Positions 8,172 through 18,530 are shown, numbered from the stretch's first letter. The stretch is 64,000 nucleotides of DNA from Streptococcus mitis (GCF_901542415.1 NZ_CABEHV010000004.1:1719501-1783500); one strand, 5' to 3'. Notes: a model not told the origin generated them from the letters alone. A program made the numbers and translations.

Positions 8172-9830
8172 CTAAAGTGTAATGCTATTGCTTTTAGAGA
8201 TTTTCATAAACAAGAGCAAAGAACCTACTGTTAGAACAGTCAGGATAGTTGACAAGGCTGCGGCTACACCGTAATTTCCTCTGAGAACCTCTGTATAAAT
8301 AGCTACAGTCATTGTTCTTGTTTTGACATTGTAGAGGAGGATAGAAGTAGAGAGCTCTGAAATCATTGTGACCCAAGATAGGATGGCTCCAGAAATAATA
8401 CCAGATAGCATCATTGGAGTTGTAATCTTGGCAAAGGTATTGAGACGGCTACTTCCTAAGCTTTCAGCAGCTTCTTCAATACTTGGTGCTATTTGTTGCA
8501 AGCTAGCAACAGATGATCGAATAGTATAAGGCAATCTTCTGACAGATAGGGACATGATCAAGATGAAAGCTGTCCCTGTAATCATAAGAAATCCACTTCC
8601 AAATAGACCGGTATTGAAGGAAGAAATGAAGGCAATCCCTAGAACGGTTCCTGGTACAATATAAGGGACCATACTGAGGCTGTCAATTAAGTTTGTAAAC
8701 AAATTCCGTTTTCTAACGGCTAGGTAGGAGATAAATGTTGCGAATAGGACAACTAGAACTAAGGCAATCAAAGGGATACGAATGGTATTGAAAATAGCAG
8801 ATCCCATACGATTGAAAGCTACCTTGTAACTGTTTAGAGAATAACCTTTGACAAATACCATACCTGATGTTTTTAGGAAAGAAGTATAAATCAAGTAGAC
8901 TTGAGGTAGAACAGAGAACAAGATAATTCCGTAGACTGTTGCATAAATGGCAGCCATTTTTCCTTTTGTAGTTTTTTTAGGCTCAATTGGATGGAGCGAA
9001 TTCATGCTGAAACTGTAGCGGTTTGAGATGTATTTTTGGATAAGGAAAATCGCCAAGGCAATGATAATCGCCATAATTGCTAAAGCAGATGCAAAAGCAG
9101 AATTTCCTCCAACCTCGCTAATGAATTGGGTATAAATCAAGACGGGGAAAGTCCGATATCCTTCACCAATCAACATAGGCGTTCCAAAGTCTGAGAATGC
9201 TCTCATAAATACAAGCAAGGCAGCAGCTAGTAAGGTTGGAACTAGGAGGGGTAAAACAACCGTTACGATACGCTTAACTCCGAAGGACCCCATGCTTTCA
9301 GCAGCTTCAAGTAGAGAATTGTCAATACTTTTCATTGTCCCAGCAACGTATAGAAATACCAGTGGAAATAGTTGCAGTGTAAAGACAAGTACAATTCCTT
9401 TGAATCCATAAATATCAATAGCTGGAAGATGAAGAGTATTTGTCATGAATTTTGTGATGACCCCATTTCGTCCCAGCAAGAGAATCCAGGAGTAGGCTCC
9501 CACGAAAGGAGCTGACATGGAAGCAATGATAATCAATATTTGTAGAAATTTCTTTCCCTTGAAGTCATACATGGAAAAAAGATAAGCTAATAGGGTTCCT
9601 ACAACTAAGGAAGTGACAGTAGCGGTAATGGAAACCTTGAAACTGTTGACAAGTGTCTCAGAGTAGTAGGCTTTACTAAAGAAAGTGACAAAATTAGCTA
9701 GTGAGAATTGTCCTTCATGTATGAGTGCTTGCTTGAGCACGGTAACGATAGGATAAACGAGAAAGACAAGATAGGTAAGAAAGATGAAGAAAGAGGAGGC
9801 TGTCCAAATATTTAGTTTTTTACGTTCCAT
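8172..9830 (-). CDS. Fbp/Afu-type ABC transporter permease (two fused domains)
   Basis: A 552-residue integral membrane protein with about twelve hydrophobic segments, made of two BPD_transp_1 permease domains in tandem (about 60-265 and 345-550). Each carries an EAA-type loop for the ATPase (EAAESMGSFGVKR and EEAAESLGSSRLN). This is the FbpB/AfuB layout. The annotation for relatives is ferric iron (the Pit locus of pneumococcus), but the binding proteins here argue for a phosphorylated organic substrate. It overlaps the ATPase gene by 11 bases, so the two are translationally coupled. Confidence 0.9.
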   Translation of the reverse strand: MERKKLNIWTASSFFIFLTYLVFLVYPIVTVLKQALIHEGQFSLANFVTFFSKAYYSETLVNSFKVSITATVTSLVVGTLLAYLFSMYDFKGKKFLQILIIIASMSAPFVGAYSWILLLGRNGVITKFMTNTLHLPAIDIYGFKGIVLVFTLQLFPLVFLYVAGTMKSIDNSLLEAAESMGSFGVKRIVTVVLPLLVPTLLAAALLVFMRAFSDFGTPMLIGEGYRTFPVLIYTQFISEVGGNSAFASALAIMAIIIALAIFLIQKYISNRYSFSMNSLHPIEPKKTTKGKMAAIYATVYGIILFSVLPQVYLIYTSFLKTSGMVFVKGYSLNSYKVAFNRMGSAIFNTIRIPLIALVLVVLFATFISYLAVRKRNLFTNLIDSLSMVPYIVPGTVLGIAFISSFNTGLFGSGFLMITGTAFILIMSLSVRRLPYTIRSSVASLQQIAPSIEEAAESLGSSRLNTFAKITTPMMLSGIISGAILSWVTMISELSTSILLYNVKTRTMTVAIYTEVLRGNYGVAAALSTILTVLTVGSLLLFMKISKSNSITL

Positions 9831-10911
9831 GGTTGACTCCTTTTATCAGGTTTTGGGAACCATCTGCAGAAAAGACGTTTAATTTTTGAGTATTGATTCG
9901 TAGACGAATACGATCGCCTTTTTGTAGATCTTCTTCAAAAGTTGATTCTTCGCTAACTTGAATTTTTGAGGCAAATCCTGTTTCGATGAAGTATTCAGTA
10001 TTCAGTCCAAGATAGACGCTATCGCTAATAATTCCTTCAATATCTCCAGATTCATCTTTAATGAATTCTTCAGGACGAATACTTACATGAATAGCTTGTG
10101 CTTCAGCCTGATCAAGGGCTGGCATTCGAAGGGCATAGCCATCTGAAAAGACGATATAAGCGCCGTCGCTCCGTTTTTCGAGATTGGCAGGGATAATATT
10201 TGTGCGTCCGATAAAGGTTGCTACAAACTCATTAGCTGGTTTATGATAGAGTTCTTTTGGTCGGCCGATTTGTTGAATCACCCCATCTTTCATAACAGCA
10301 ATTTGGTCTGAAATAGCCATAGCTTCTTCTTGGTCGTGGGTCACATAAACAGTTGTAATTCCCACTTCGTGTTGGATTTCTCGAATGGCTTGACGCATAT
10401 CCAAGCGAAGTTTGGCATCTAGGTTACTGAGCGGCTCGTCCATGAGGAGAACACTTGGATTAACAGCTAAGGCGCGTGCCAAGACGACACGTTGTTGTTG
10501 TCCACCACTAAGTTTATCGGGCTTTCGATCCGCATATTGAGCAATTTGCATGAGTTCAAGATACTTATTGGTCTGTTGGACCAATTCTTCTTTAGGGACT
10601 TTCTTTTGCTTGAGACCAAAAGCAACATTATCTCGAACAGTCAAATGTGGGAAAATAGCGTAGTTTTGAAAAACCATCCCTATATTGCGTTTGCTGGGTT
10701 CCATATTATTGATTTTTGTATCATCGAAGTAAAATTCTCCGCCTTCGATACTGTTGAAACCTGCAATCATACGAAGAAGAGTCGTTTTCCCACAACCTGA
10801 AGGCCCAAGAAGGGTAAAGAGACTTCCTTTTGGAATTGTAATGTTCAAATTCTCAATAACAGGGACATCGTGGTAGATTTTTTTGGCGTTAATAATTTTG
10901 ATCTCACTCAT
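9820..10911 (-). CDS. Fbp/Afu-type ABC transporter ATP-binding protein
   Basis: A 363-residue ATPase of the CUT1/Fbp class. Walker [10 protein letters not shown] (residues 33-41), Q-loop [11 protein letters not shown], signature LSGGQQQR, Walker B VLLMDEP, and switch His in [10 protein letters not shown]. The C-terminal region beyond residue 240 is a TOBE-type domain. It couples ATP hydrolysis to the adjacent permease. Second gene of the minus-strand unit SBP-ATPase-permease. Confidence 0.92.
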   Translation of the reverse strand: MSEIKIINAKKIYHDVPVIENLNITIPKGSLFTLLGPSGCGKTTLLRMIAGFNSIEGGEFYFDDTKINNMEPSKRNIGMVFQNYAIFPHLTVRDNVAFGLKQKKVPKEELVQQTNKYLELMQIAQYADRKPDKLSGGQQQRVVLARALAVNPSVLLMDEPLSNLDAKLRLDMRQAIREIQHEVGITTVYVTHDQEEAMAISDQIAVMKDGVIQQIGRPKELYHKPANEFVATFIGRTNIIPANLEKRSDGAYIVFSDGYALRMPALDQAEAQAIHVSIRPEEFIKDESGDIEGIISDSVYLGLNTEYFIETGFASKIQVSEESTFEEDLQKGDRIRLRINTQKLNVFSADGSQNLIKGVNHGT

Positions 10912-10923
10912 AGTGAACCTCTT

Positions 10924-11970
10924 TTACTGTTTAGATTGGATATCTGTAAAGACTTCGTTGTATTTCTTAACAATATCTGATTTATTCTTGATGACATAAT
11001 CATAATCTTCAGTGAGTGTTTTGATTTTGTCAATTGGTTTCATGTTTTCGCTTGTTTTGGCATTTTTACGAACAGGACGGTTAGTAGTGGTTGTACCAAG
11101 TGTATCTTGTACTTCTTGAGAGATAATAAAATCGATAAATTTCTTGGCATTTTCCATATTTTTCGCTTTTTTAACGATAGCAGCACTAGCAGGTAGGAAG
11201 ACGGTTCCTTCTTTTGGATAGACTACCTTGATATTAGCTCCGTCATTTAAGAGTTTAACTGCTGGATCTTCATAAGAGAGACCAACAGCCATTTCTCCGT
11301 CAGCGACTGCTTTATAGACACCAGATGAGCTTGAACCGATTTTACCATCAATAAGTGTGAAGAGATCTTTTACATAAGACCAAGCTTTATCGTCTTTGTA
11401 ACCACCTTGAGCTTGTAGCATATTTGTTAATTGAGCAAAGGCGCTAGAAGAGTTTGCTGGGTCAGCAGTTGCGATTTTTCCTTTTAGTTCAGGTTTGAGA
11501 AGGTCGCTATATCCTTCGATGTTCATGCCTTTTGTTAAATCAGGATTGACGATTAAAACACTACCATCTAGTGTATAAGGTGTAGAGTAGCCAGTTGTGT
11601 TTTGATATTCTTTGATAACATTATCATTTTCTTTTGAAGTATAGTTTTCAAAGAGTTCTCCGTGGGTAGCATATTGTGTATAAGAACCACCAAAGATGAC
11701 ATCAGCTACAGGAGCTTCTTTTTCTGACTCCAGTTTTTTGAAAAGCTCTCCGGTACCAGCTTGAATCAGTTCTACTTTGATACCATATTTTTCTTCAAAG
11801 GCAGGAATAGTTGCTCCGATTAAGCCCTCTGAGTTTGGTGAATAAACGACTAGCGAACCGCCGTCTCCTTTATCAGATGAACCGCCATCGGCAGATTCAT
11901 TAGAAGAACAAGCAGCAAGACCAAAAAGAGCTAGTCCGCAAGCAGCATAATATATCCATTTCTTTTTCAT
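10924..11970 (-). CDS. Fbp/Afu-type ABC transporter substrate-binding lipoprotein
   Basis: A 348-residue lipoprotein. The signal peptide ends in LFGLAACSS, so Cys21 is the lipidated residue. The rest is a periplasmic-binding type II fold (VVYSPNSEGLIGATIPAFEEKYGIKV, ADVIFGGSY, GEMAVGLSYEDPAV, YPKEGTVFLPASAAI). Ferric-binding FbpA proteins use a paired tyrosine near residue 195; here that region reads SYEDPA with no Tyr-Tyr pair, and the nearby KEGT is like sugar-phosphate binders. I therefore favour a hexose-phosphate-like ligand over iron. Upstream lies a near-consensus cre site. Confidence 0.9.
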   Translation of the reverse strand: MKKKWIYYAACGLALFGLAACSSNESADGGSSDKGDGGSLVVYSPNSEGLIGATIPAFEEKYGIKVELIQAGTGELFKKLESEKEAPVADVIFGGSYTQYATHGELFENYTSKENDNVIKEYQNTTGYSTPYTLDGSVLIVNPDLTKGMNIEGYSDLLKPELKGKIATADPANSSSAFAQLTNMLQAQGGYKDDKAWSYVKDLFTLIDGKIGSSSSGVYKAVADGEMAVGLSYEDPAVKLLNDGANIKVVYPKEGTVFLPASAAIVKKAKNMENAKKFIDFIISQEVQDTLGTTTTNRPVRKNAKTSENMKPIDKIKTLTEDYDYVIKNKSDIVKKYNEVFTDIQSKQ

Positions 11971-12012
11971 GATGGATACCTCCGTTATGTTATTTAAGTT
12001 TATTTTAAAACA

Positions 12013-12028
12013 ATGTAAGCGTTTTTAA
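12013..12028. promoter_or_regulatory. candidate CcpA cre site upstream of the first binding protein
   Basis: ATGTAAGCGTTTTTAA matches the cre consensus WTGNAARCGNWWWCAW except for one position. It lies 43 bases upstream of the lipoprotein start, and would place the transporter under carbon catabolite control. Confidence 0.6.
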
Positions 12029-12131
12029 AACCGATAATTCTATTCTATTAGAGTAAAATTCTCTACAAAAACGGAAGTAATCTTTTTAATTTTATAGTAG
12101 GGTTTGATAGTTAATTATTGAGTATCAAATG

Positions 12132-13172
12132 TTATTTTTTAGATTGGATATCTGTAAAAATATCATTGTACTTTTTAAGAATAGCGGATTTGTTCTTGAT
12201 GACATAATCTGAATCTTCAGTAGCAACATTGATTTCTGTCATAGCCTTCATATTTTTATTGGTTTTAGCATTTTTACGAATAGGTCGGATTGTAGTTTCG
12301 GTTCCTAGCTTATCTTGGATTTCTTGTGAAAGGAGGAAATCGATAAACTTCTTGGCATTTTCCATGTGTTTGGCGTTTTTGACGATAGCTGCATTACCAG
12401 GTAAAAATACGGTTCCTTCTTTTGGATAAATGACTTTTACATCAACCCCATCATTTAAGAGTTTTAAAGCAGGATCTTCATAGGTAAGTCCTACAGCCAT
12501 TTCTCCGTCGGCGACAGCTTTGTAAACATTTGAAGAGCTAGATGCAATCTTTCCATCTACTAGGGTAAATAGATTTTTCACATAGGTCCAAGCTTGTTCA
12601 TTTTCGTATCCACCTTGATCGACAAGCATGTTTGTTAATTGTGCAAAGGCGCTAGAAGCATTACTTGGATCAGCAGTAGCAATTTTTCCTTTTAATTTAG
12701 GATTGAGTAGATCATTGTAGCCTTCAATTTTTATATCTTTTGTAAGGGATGAATTGGCAATGATGACACTGACATCAAGTGTATAAGGCGTATAGAATCC
12801 GGTTTTGTTTTGATAATCAGGGATTATCTGGTCGTTCTCTTGAGAAATATAAGGCTCAAAAAGATTTTCGTTAGAAGAGAAGAGGGCGTAGGAGCCTCCG
12901 AAAATGACATCAGCTACAGGGGATTCTTTTTCGGCCTCAGCTTTTTTGAACAATTCACCAGTGCTGGCTTGTACTAAGTCAACCTTAATACCATATTTTT
13001 CTTCGAAGGCTGGGACTGTTTCTTCGATAAGGTCTTCAGGGTTAGGCGAGTAGACAACCAAAGTGCTATCTGAATCTTTTTCAGTGCTAGTTTCCGCTTC
13101 TATAGGAGAAGAACATCCTGATAAAGAAAGGAATATCCAGCCACAAGAGAGAAAGAATAGTATTTTTTTCAT
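12132..13172 (-). CDS. paralogous substrate-binding lipoprotein, probably HptA-like sensor partner
   Basis: A 346-residue lipoprotein paralogous to the binding protein just downstream; most segments align (VVYSPNPEDLIEETVPAFEEKYGIKV, ADVIFGGSY, GLTYEDPALKLL, YPKEGTVFLPGNAAI). Signal peptide ends LSLSGCSS. I take the start as ATG 13172 behind AAGGAG, not the upstream in-frame ATG at 13196. It lies between the transporter and the two-component genes on the same strand. In Staphylococcus aureus an HptA lipoprotein of this fold works with the HptS kinase to sense glucose-6-phosphate, so this copy may be the sensor and the other the transporter subunit. Confidence 0.88.
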   Translation of the reverse strand: MKKILFFLSCGWIFLSLSGCSSPIEAETSTEKDSDSTLVVYSPNPEDLIEETVPAFEEKYGIKVDLVQASTGELFKKAEAEKESPVADVIFGGSYALFSSNENLFEPYISQENDQIIPDYQNKTGFYTPYTLDVSVIIANSSLTKDIKIEGYNDLLNPKLKGKIATADPSNASSAFAQLTNMLVDQGGYENEQAWTYVKNLFTLVDGKIASSSSNVYKAVADGEMAVGLTYEDPALKLLNDGVDVKVIYPKEGTVFLPGNAAIVKNAKHMENAKKFIDFLLSQEIQDKLGTETTIRPIRKNAKTNKNMKAMTEINVATEDSDYVIKNKSAILKKYNDIFTDIQSKK

Positions 13173-13336
13173 AAGTATCTCCTTTTTTACGAACATTTTC
13201 TCTACCTAGATTGTTAATGTTTTTAAATTGTAGAGTCCTACAGGATATAATAAAAACCTTAAAGAAATCTAAAACGAAAAATAGGGAATGAGTTCCTAGA
13301 TCAAGGATTGGTGGATTTTAGCTGAGATTTTGATGG

Positions 13337-13418
13337 TAATACTCTTTAAAACACGTCGCTTTATCTGCAATCTCAAAGCTATGATTTGAGTAGTTAGCAC
13401 TTTGATTTTCATTGGGTA
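13337..13418 (+). repeat. degenerate BOX-like repeat
   Basis: The segment begins AATACTCTT and ends TTTGATTTTCATTGGGTA, with an internal CTGCAATCTCAAA and ATTTGAG, in the order found in streptococcal BOX elements but with the middle eroded. It lies between the response regulator and the second binding protein. Confidence 0.5.
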
Positions 13419-13432
13419 AAAGTACAAAATAA

Positions 13433-13460
13433 AAAGATTGCTAGAGTTGAGCAATCCTTT
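13433..13460 (-). terminator. terminator after the response regulator gene
   Basis: On the minus strand GATTGCT, loop, AGCAATC is followed by TTTTTATTTT, a few bases after the regulator stop codon. It implies the two-component genes form their own unit, separate from the lipoprotein downstream. Confidence 0.75.
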
Positions 13461-13464
13461 TACA

Positions 13465-14235
13465 TCAATGATTTTTATCCATAAGTTTTAATTCTTTTGG
13501 AGAAATATGGAGATATTTTTTAAAAACTTTGGCAAAATATTTATAGTCTGAAAATCCAACTTGTTCAGAGATATCGCTTAAGGGAGAATTAGGAGACTCA
13601 GCCATTTTATCTATAGCTTGCTTGAGGCGGTAGCGTAAGATATATTCATTTAGCGTCATTGGGAAGTCTTCTTTGATAACCTTATATAGATAACTTTCAC
13701 TATATCCTAGATTCTCTGCAATGCTAGAAATGGTAAAGTGCATGCAGTAGTGTTGGTGCACAAATTCAAGAATTTGCTGAATGATTTGGTTTTGTGTATC
13801 AATTTGTTGGATAGAGGTAAGTAAAGTTTGATATTCTTCTAAAAAAGGAGTTTCTTGACGAGTGCTAACTCGTAATCGCAAAACAATGTTTTGAAGACAT
13901 TCTGTCAACTCCTTGGTATCAATTGGTTTGGATAAGAAATCAACTGCCCCATATTGCATGGCTTTTTTGGCATTTTGAAAATCGTTATAACCTGATAAGA
14001 TAACTTTTTCATAGGAGAGAGTACGAGTGGCTTCGAACATCATAAAAGCATCCATAATTGGCATTGTGATGTCTGTTAAGACAATATGAGGTTCTTTTTC
14101 TTGGATGAGTTTCATTCCCTCTTGACCGTGACTGGCAGTTCCTACGACTTGGATACCTAAGGCAGAGTAGTCTACGGCAATTTCTAGCCATTTTCGGATG
14201 AGGTGTTCGTCTTCTACGATAATGAGCTTAAACAT
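13465..14235 (-). CDS. AraC-type response regulator (YesN/HptR class)
   Basis: A 256-residue regulator. The receiver domain (1 to about 120) has the acidic pair at residues 8-9, phospho-acceptor Asp55 in VLTDITMP, and the conserved Lys in FLSKPID. The C-terminal AraC-family DNA-binding domain (about 155-256) has two helix-turn-helix units, ending VGFSDYKYFAKVFKKYLHISPKEL. The gene overlaps the end of the kinase gene by eight bases, so the pair is coupled. Likely targets are the neighbouring transporter and perhaps an unlinked sugar-phosphate permease. Confidence 0.9.
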   Translation of the reverse strand: MFKLIIVEDEHLIRKWLEIAVDYSALGIQVVGTASHGQEGMKLIQEKEPHIVLTDITMPIMDAFMMFEATRTLSYEKVILSGYNDFQNAKKAMQYGAVDFLSKPIDTKELTECLQNIVLRLRVSTRQETPFLEEYQTLLTSIQQIDTQNQIIQQILEFVHQHYCMHFTISSIAENLGYSESYLYKVIKEDFPMTLNEYILRYRLKQAIDKMAESPNSPLSDISEQVGFSDYKYFAKVFKKYLHISPKELKLMDKNH

Positions 14236-15877
14236 GAGTTAGTCCTTTCGTTATAAATTTGACCCAAGTTTCTCCTTGGCGATTGACTCCTAAATCTAGC
14301 TGGACATCAGAAAAGAAATTGCTCAATCGTTTATAGCTGTTAACGATGCCATGCTGGGTATGAGGGCTTTCTAAAGAGTCTAAAATAGCGAGTCGCTCTT
14401 GTTTTGTGAGTCCTCCAGCATTATCCTTGACTAAAAAAGTTAGAGAATCTGCTTCCAAGGTAATTTGGATATCAATATGAAGATCAATACGGTATTGCAT
14501 CCCATATTTTATAGCATTTTCTACTAGAGGAAGCAAGAAAAGTTTAGGAATAGGCTGATTATCGACAGTTTCTGGACAGACAATATCATAAGAAAAGTGC
14601 TCAAAACGAATCTTATGAATAATTAGGTAATCCTCTATAATCTTTAAATCCTGACAAATGGTTGTTTCCTTTTCTAAATCGGTGATACTGTAGCGAAGAA
14701 TGCGCGTGAGGTTTTGAATCAGGTCTTGTGTGAGAGCGGCATCCATTAAAGAAGTGATTTTAATCGTCTCAAGTGTATTGTAGAGAAAATGAGGATTGAA
14801 CTGAGCTTCCAGCATTTTTCTTTCAAAAATCCACTTTTCTTTTTCTATGGTCAACATTTTCTGATGAAGTTGATCTAATTCATACAACATATTGTTGATT
14901 TTTTCTGCCATAAACTCAAACTCATCACCTGTTTGTAGAGAAAGCCTTTTTTCTGCTTGTTTGGGAATTTCTTGAAGTTGGTAAACCAAGCTTTCAATAG
15001 GAACAGCGTTGTGTGTAGCAATTTTGTGAGCAATTCGTCTTGCTTGCCAGAAGTAGAGGAAGAATATACATAAGGTGAGAATGGAGGCTAGACCAAGTAA
15101 GCTAGGAATAGGAAAGAAGGATTGAAAAGTATAGATTGAAAAAATAGCACCGACTTTTTCTTTTTGAACAATAAGCGGTTCGTTCGCATACCAGTGGGTG
15201 CGAGAGTGTAGGAGTTTTTCATCAAATTTTTCAAGAGTGGAACGAGTAAATTGATTTGTATTGTTGGAAAACATATTACCAAAGTTATCGGTAATGATGT
15301 ATTTAGAATTTATCATTGGGAAACTTGAGATGAAATCATTCTCATTTACGAAAGCAATCGTATAGGCTATAACTCGTTGGTCTTGAAGTAGTGGTTTGAT
15401 AAAGAGTGTGTAGTGTTGCTTGTCTGAAGAGAGAGCAATTTTTTCTGTAACTTTATCTTGAGAAGGATTTTGAATGAGCAGTTTTAGATAGTAGGGTGAT
15501 AAAATACTTTCTTGGTGATTTCGATTGGTACTAAATAGTAAATCACCTGTATCACTTAGGATAATGAGGTCAGAACTAAGTTTTAATTTAGCTTTTGTCT
15601 CGTAAAATAAGCTAAAGACCTCTCTCTCTGTGTGTTTGCCATCCAAAAATCCAGGAATCATTTTATGGTTCATGGTAGTTAGGAGCTCATTATTTGCTTC
15701 TTTCATTTCTTGAACCTGTTTTACAATCTGTCTTGTATCTTTGGAGAGTTGCTGCTTTTGTAAAACATAGGAAAAACCAAAAAGTAAAATGAGTAGTAAG
15801 AGTGAGGTCACAAAGGCTGCGATAGAGCTTCTATGGAGAATTTCTTTTTGGAGAGATTTTTTAAAGGAATGAGACAT
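14228..15877 (-). CDS. sensor histidine kinase (YesM/HptS class)
   Basis: A 549-residue membrane kinase with a first membrane helix at about 17-39 and a second at about 255-275. Between them is an extracytoplasmic sensor domain of about 215 residues. A HAMP-like linker leads to the His-kinase domain with phospho-acceptor His in EAQFNPHFLYNTLE and the ATPase motifs PLVENAIKYG and DNAGGL. The start follows GGAGG and an extended -10 (TGCTATACT) reads on the minus strand about 40 bases upstream. No cytoplasmic PAS domain is visible, so the signal should come from outside, possibly through the lipoprotein downstream. Confidence 0.92.
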   Translation of the reverse strand: MSHSFKKSLQKEILHRSSIAAFVTSLLLLILLFGFSYVLQKQQLSKDTRQIVKQVQEMKEANNELLTTMNHKMIPGFLDGKHTEREVFSLFYETKAKLKLSSDLIILSDTGDLLFSTNRNHQESILSPYYLKLLIQNPSQDKVTEKIALSSDKQHYTLFIKPLLQDQRVIAYTIAFVNENDFISSFPMINSKYIITDNFGNMFSNNTNQFTRSTLEKFDEKLLHSRTHWYANEPLIVQKEKVGAIFSIYTFQSFFPIPSLLGLASILTLCIFFLYFWQARRIAHKIATHNAVPIESLVYQLQEIPKQAEKRLSLQTGDEFEFMAEKINNMLYELDQLHQKMLTIEKEKWIFERKMLEAQFNPHFLYNTLETIKITSLMDAALTQDLIQNLTRILRYSITDLEKETTICQDLKIIEDYLIIHKIRFEHFSYDIVCPETVDNQPIPKLFLLPLVENAIKYGMQYRIDLHIDIQITLEADSLTFLVKDNAGGLTKQERLAILDSLESPHTQHGIVNSYKRLSNFFSDVQLDLGVNRQGETWVKFITKGLTHV

Positions 15878-16024
15878 CCGCTACCTCCTTGGAAGGGTTT
15901 TCTGTTATAAGTATAGCAGTTTAAAAATTCTAGAGCAAGGTAAAATAGAAAAGTATAGAATAGAACGAGACCAAATTCCCTCAAAAATGGTATAATAGTA
16001 ACATCACAAAATTGGAGAGAGACC

Positions 16025-18526
16025 ATGAGTTTTTACAATCATAAAGAAATTGAGCCTAAGTGGCAGGGCTACTGGGCAGAACATCATACATTTAAGACAG
16101 GAACAGATGCCTCAAAACCGAAGTTTTATGCGCTTGACATGTTCCCTTACCCGTCTGGAGCAGGTCTGCACGTAGGACACCCAGAAGGCTACACTGCAAC
16201 CGATATCCTAAGTCGTTACAAACGTGCGCAAGGCTATAATGTCCTTCACCCAATGGGTTGGGATGCCTTTGGTTTGCCTGCAGAGCAATACGCTATGGAT
16301 ACGGGGAATGACCCGGCAGAATTTACAGCGGAAAACATTGCCAACTTCAAACGTCAAATCAATGCGCTTGGCTTCTCTTATGACTGGGATCGTGAGGTTA
16401 ACACAACAGATCCAAACTACTATAAGTGGACGCAGTGGATCTTCACCAAGCTTTACGAAAAAGGCTTGGCCTATGAAGCGGAAGTGCCAGTAAACTGGGT
16501 TGAAGAGTTGGGAACAGCCATCGCCAACGAAGAAGTCCTTCCTGACGGAACGTCTGAGCGTGGAGGCTATCCAGTTGTCCGCAAACCGATGCGTCAATGG
16601 ATGCTTAAAATCACGGCCTATGCAGAGCGATTGCTTAATGACTTGGATGAGTTGGATTGGCCAGAATCTATCAAGGATATGCAACGCAACTGGATTGGTA
16701 AATCAACTGGTGCCAATGTAACCTTTAAAGTTAAGGGAACAGACAAGGAATTCACAGTCTTTACGACTCGTCCTGACACTCTTTTCGGTGCGACTTTCAC
16801 TGTCTTGGCTCCTGAGCATGACTTGGTTGACGCTATCACAAGTCCAGAGCAAGCTGAGGCAGTAGCTGACTACAAACACCAAGCTAGTCTCAAGTCTGAC
16901 TTGGCTCGTACCGACCTTGCCAAGGAAAAAACAGGGGTTTGGACGGGTGCTTATGCCATCAACCCTGTCAATGGCAAGGAAATTCCAATCTGGATTGCGG
17001 ACTATGTTCTTGCTAGCTATGGTACAGGTGCGGTAATGGCTGTGCCTGCCCATGACCAACGTGACTGGGAATTTGCCAAACAATTTGGCCTACCAATCGT
17101 AGAAGTGCTAGAAGGTGGAAACGTTGAAGAAGCTGCCTATACTGAAGATGGTCTTCATGTCAATTCAGACTTCCTAGATGGCCTTAACAAAGAAGTCGCT
17201 ATTGCTAAAATTGTGGCTTGGTTGGAAGAGAAGGGTTGTGGACAAGAGAAGGTTACCTACCGTCTCCGCGACTGGCTCTTTAGCCGTCAACGTTACTGGG
17301 GTGAGCCAATCCCAATCATTCATTGGGAAGATGGGACTTCAACAGCTATTCCTGAAAGTGAACTCCCACTTGTCTTGCCAGTCACCAAGGATATCCGTCC
17401 TTCAGGTACTGGTGAAAGCCCATTGGCTAACTTGACTGACTGGTTGGAAGTGACGCGTGAAGATGGCGTTAAAGGTCGTCGTGAAACCAACACCATGCCA
17501 CAATGGGCTGGTTCAAGCTGGTACTACCTCCGCTATATTGATCCACACAATACTGAGAAATTGGCTGATGAGGACCTCCTCAAACAATGGTTGCCAGTAG
17601 ACATCTATGTGGGTGGTGCAGAGCACGCTGTACTTCACTTGCTTTACGCTCGTTTCTGGCATAAATTCCTCTATGATATCGGTGTTGTTCCAACTAAAGA
17701 ACCATTCCAAAAACTCTTTAACCAAGGAATGATTTTGGGAACAAGCTACCGTGACCACCGTGGAGCTCTTGTAGCGACTGATAAGGTTGAAAAACGTGAC
17801 GGTTCTTTCTTCCATGTGGAAACAGGAGAAGAGTTGGAGCAAGCACCAGCCAAGATGTCTAAATCGCTCAAGAACGTTGTCAACCCAGACGATGTGGTGG
17901 AACAATATGGTGCTGATACCCTTCGTGTTTATGAAATGTTCATGGGGCCACTCGATGCTTCCATCGCTTGGTCAGAAGAAGGTTTGGAAGGAAGCCGTAA
18001 ATTCCTTGACCGTGTTTACCGTTTGATTACAAGTAAAGAAATTGTTGCGGAAAATAATGGTGCTCTTGACAAGGTTTACAATGAAACAGTCAAATCTGTT
18101 ACTGAGCAAATCGAATCCATGAAATTCAACACAGCCATTGCCCAACTTATGGTCTTTGTCAACGCTGCCAACAAGGAAGACAAACTCTATGTGGACTATG
18201 CCAAAGGCTTTATCCAATTGATTGCCCCATTTGCACCTCACTTGGCAGAAGAACTCTGGCAAACAGTTACAGCAACAGGTGAGTCCATCTCTTACGTGGC
18301 TTGGCCAACTTGGGACGAAAGTAAATTGGTTGAAGACGAAATCGAAATCGTCGTCCAAATCAAAGGAAAAGTTCGTGCCAAATTGATGGTTGCTAAAGAC
18401 CTATCACGCGAAGAATTGCAAGAAATTGCTCTGGCTGACGAAAAAGTCAAAGCAGAGATTGACGGTAAGGAAATCGTGAAAGTGATTGCGGTACCTAACA
18501 AGCTCGTTAATATCGTTGTGAAATAA
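16025..18526 (+). CDS. leuS: leucyl-tRNA synthetase
   Basis: Class I synthetase charging tRNA-Leu, 833 residues. The HIGH-type signature appears as [16 protein letters not shown] (about 39-54), the editing CP1 domain is in the middle with TTRPDTLFG, and the KMSKS loop reads KMSKSLKN. The C-terminal anticodon-binding domain follows. Divergent from the sensor kinase; a TGGTATAAT -10 element is 27 bases upstream of the ATG. No T-box leader fits in the short upstream region. Confidence 0.97.
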   Translation: MSFYNHKEIEPKWQGYWAEHHTFKTGTDASKPKFYALDMFPYPSGAGLHVGHPEGYTATDILSRYKRAQGYNVLHPMGWDAFGLPAEQYAMDTGNDPAEFTAENIANFKRQINALGFSYDWDREVNTTDPNYYKWTQWIFTKLYEKGLAYEAEVPVNWVEELGTAIANEEVLPDGTSERGGYPVVRKPMRQWMLKITAYAERLLNDLDELDWPESIKDMQRNWIGKSTGANVTFKVKGTDKEFTVFTTRPDTLFGATFTVLAPEHDLVDAITSPEQAEAVADYKHQASLKSDLARTDLAKEKTGVWTGAYAINPVNGKEIPIWIADYVLASYGTGAVMAVPAHDQRDWEFAKQFGLPIVEVLEGGNVEEAAYTEDGLHVNSDFLDGLNKEVAIAKIVAWLEEKGCGQEKVTYRLRDWLFSRQRYWGEPIPIIHWEDGTSTAIPESELPLVLPVTKDIRPSGTGESPLANLTDWLEVTREDGVKGRRETNTMPQWAGSSWYYLRYIDPHNTEKLADEDLLKQWLPVDIYVGGAEHAVLHLLYARFWHKFLYDIGVVPTKEPFQKLFNQGMILGTSYRDHRGALVATDKVEKRDGSFFHVETGEELEQAPAKMSKSLKNVVNPDDVVEQYGADTLRVYEMFMGPLDASIAWSEEGLEGSRKFLDRVYRLITSKEIVAENNGALDKVYNETVKSVTEQIESMKFNTAIAQLMVFVNAANKEDKLYVDYAKGFIQLIAPFAPHLAEELWQTVTATGESISYVAWPTWDESKLVEDEIEIVVQIKGKVRAKLMVAKDLSREELQEIALADEKVKAEIDGKEIVKVIAVPNKLVNIVVK

Positions 18527-18530
18527 GATA

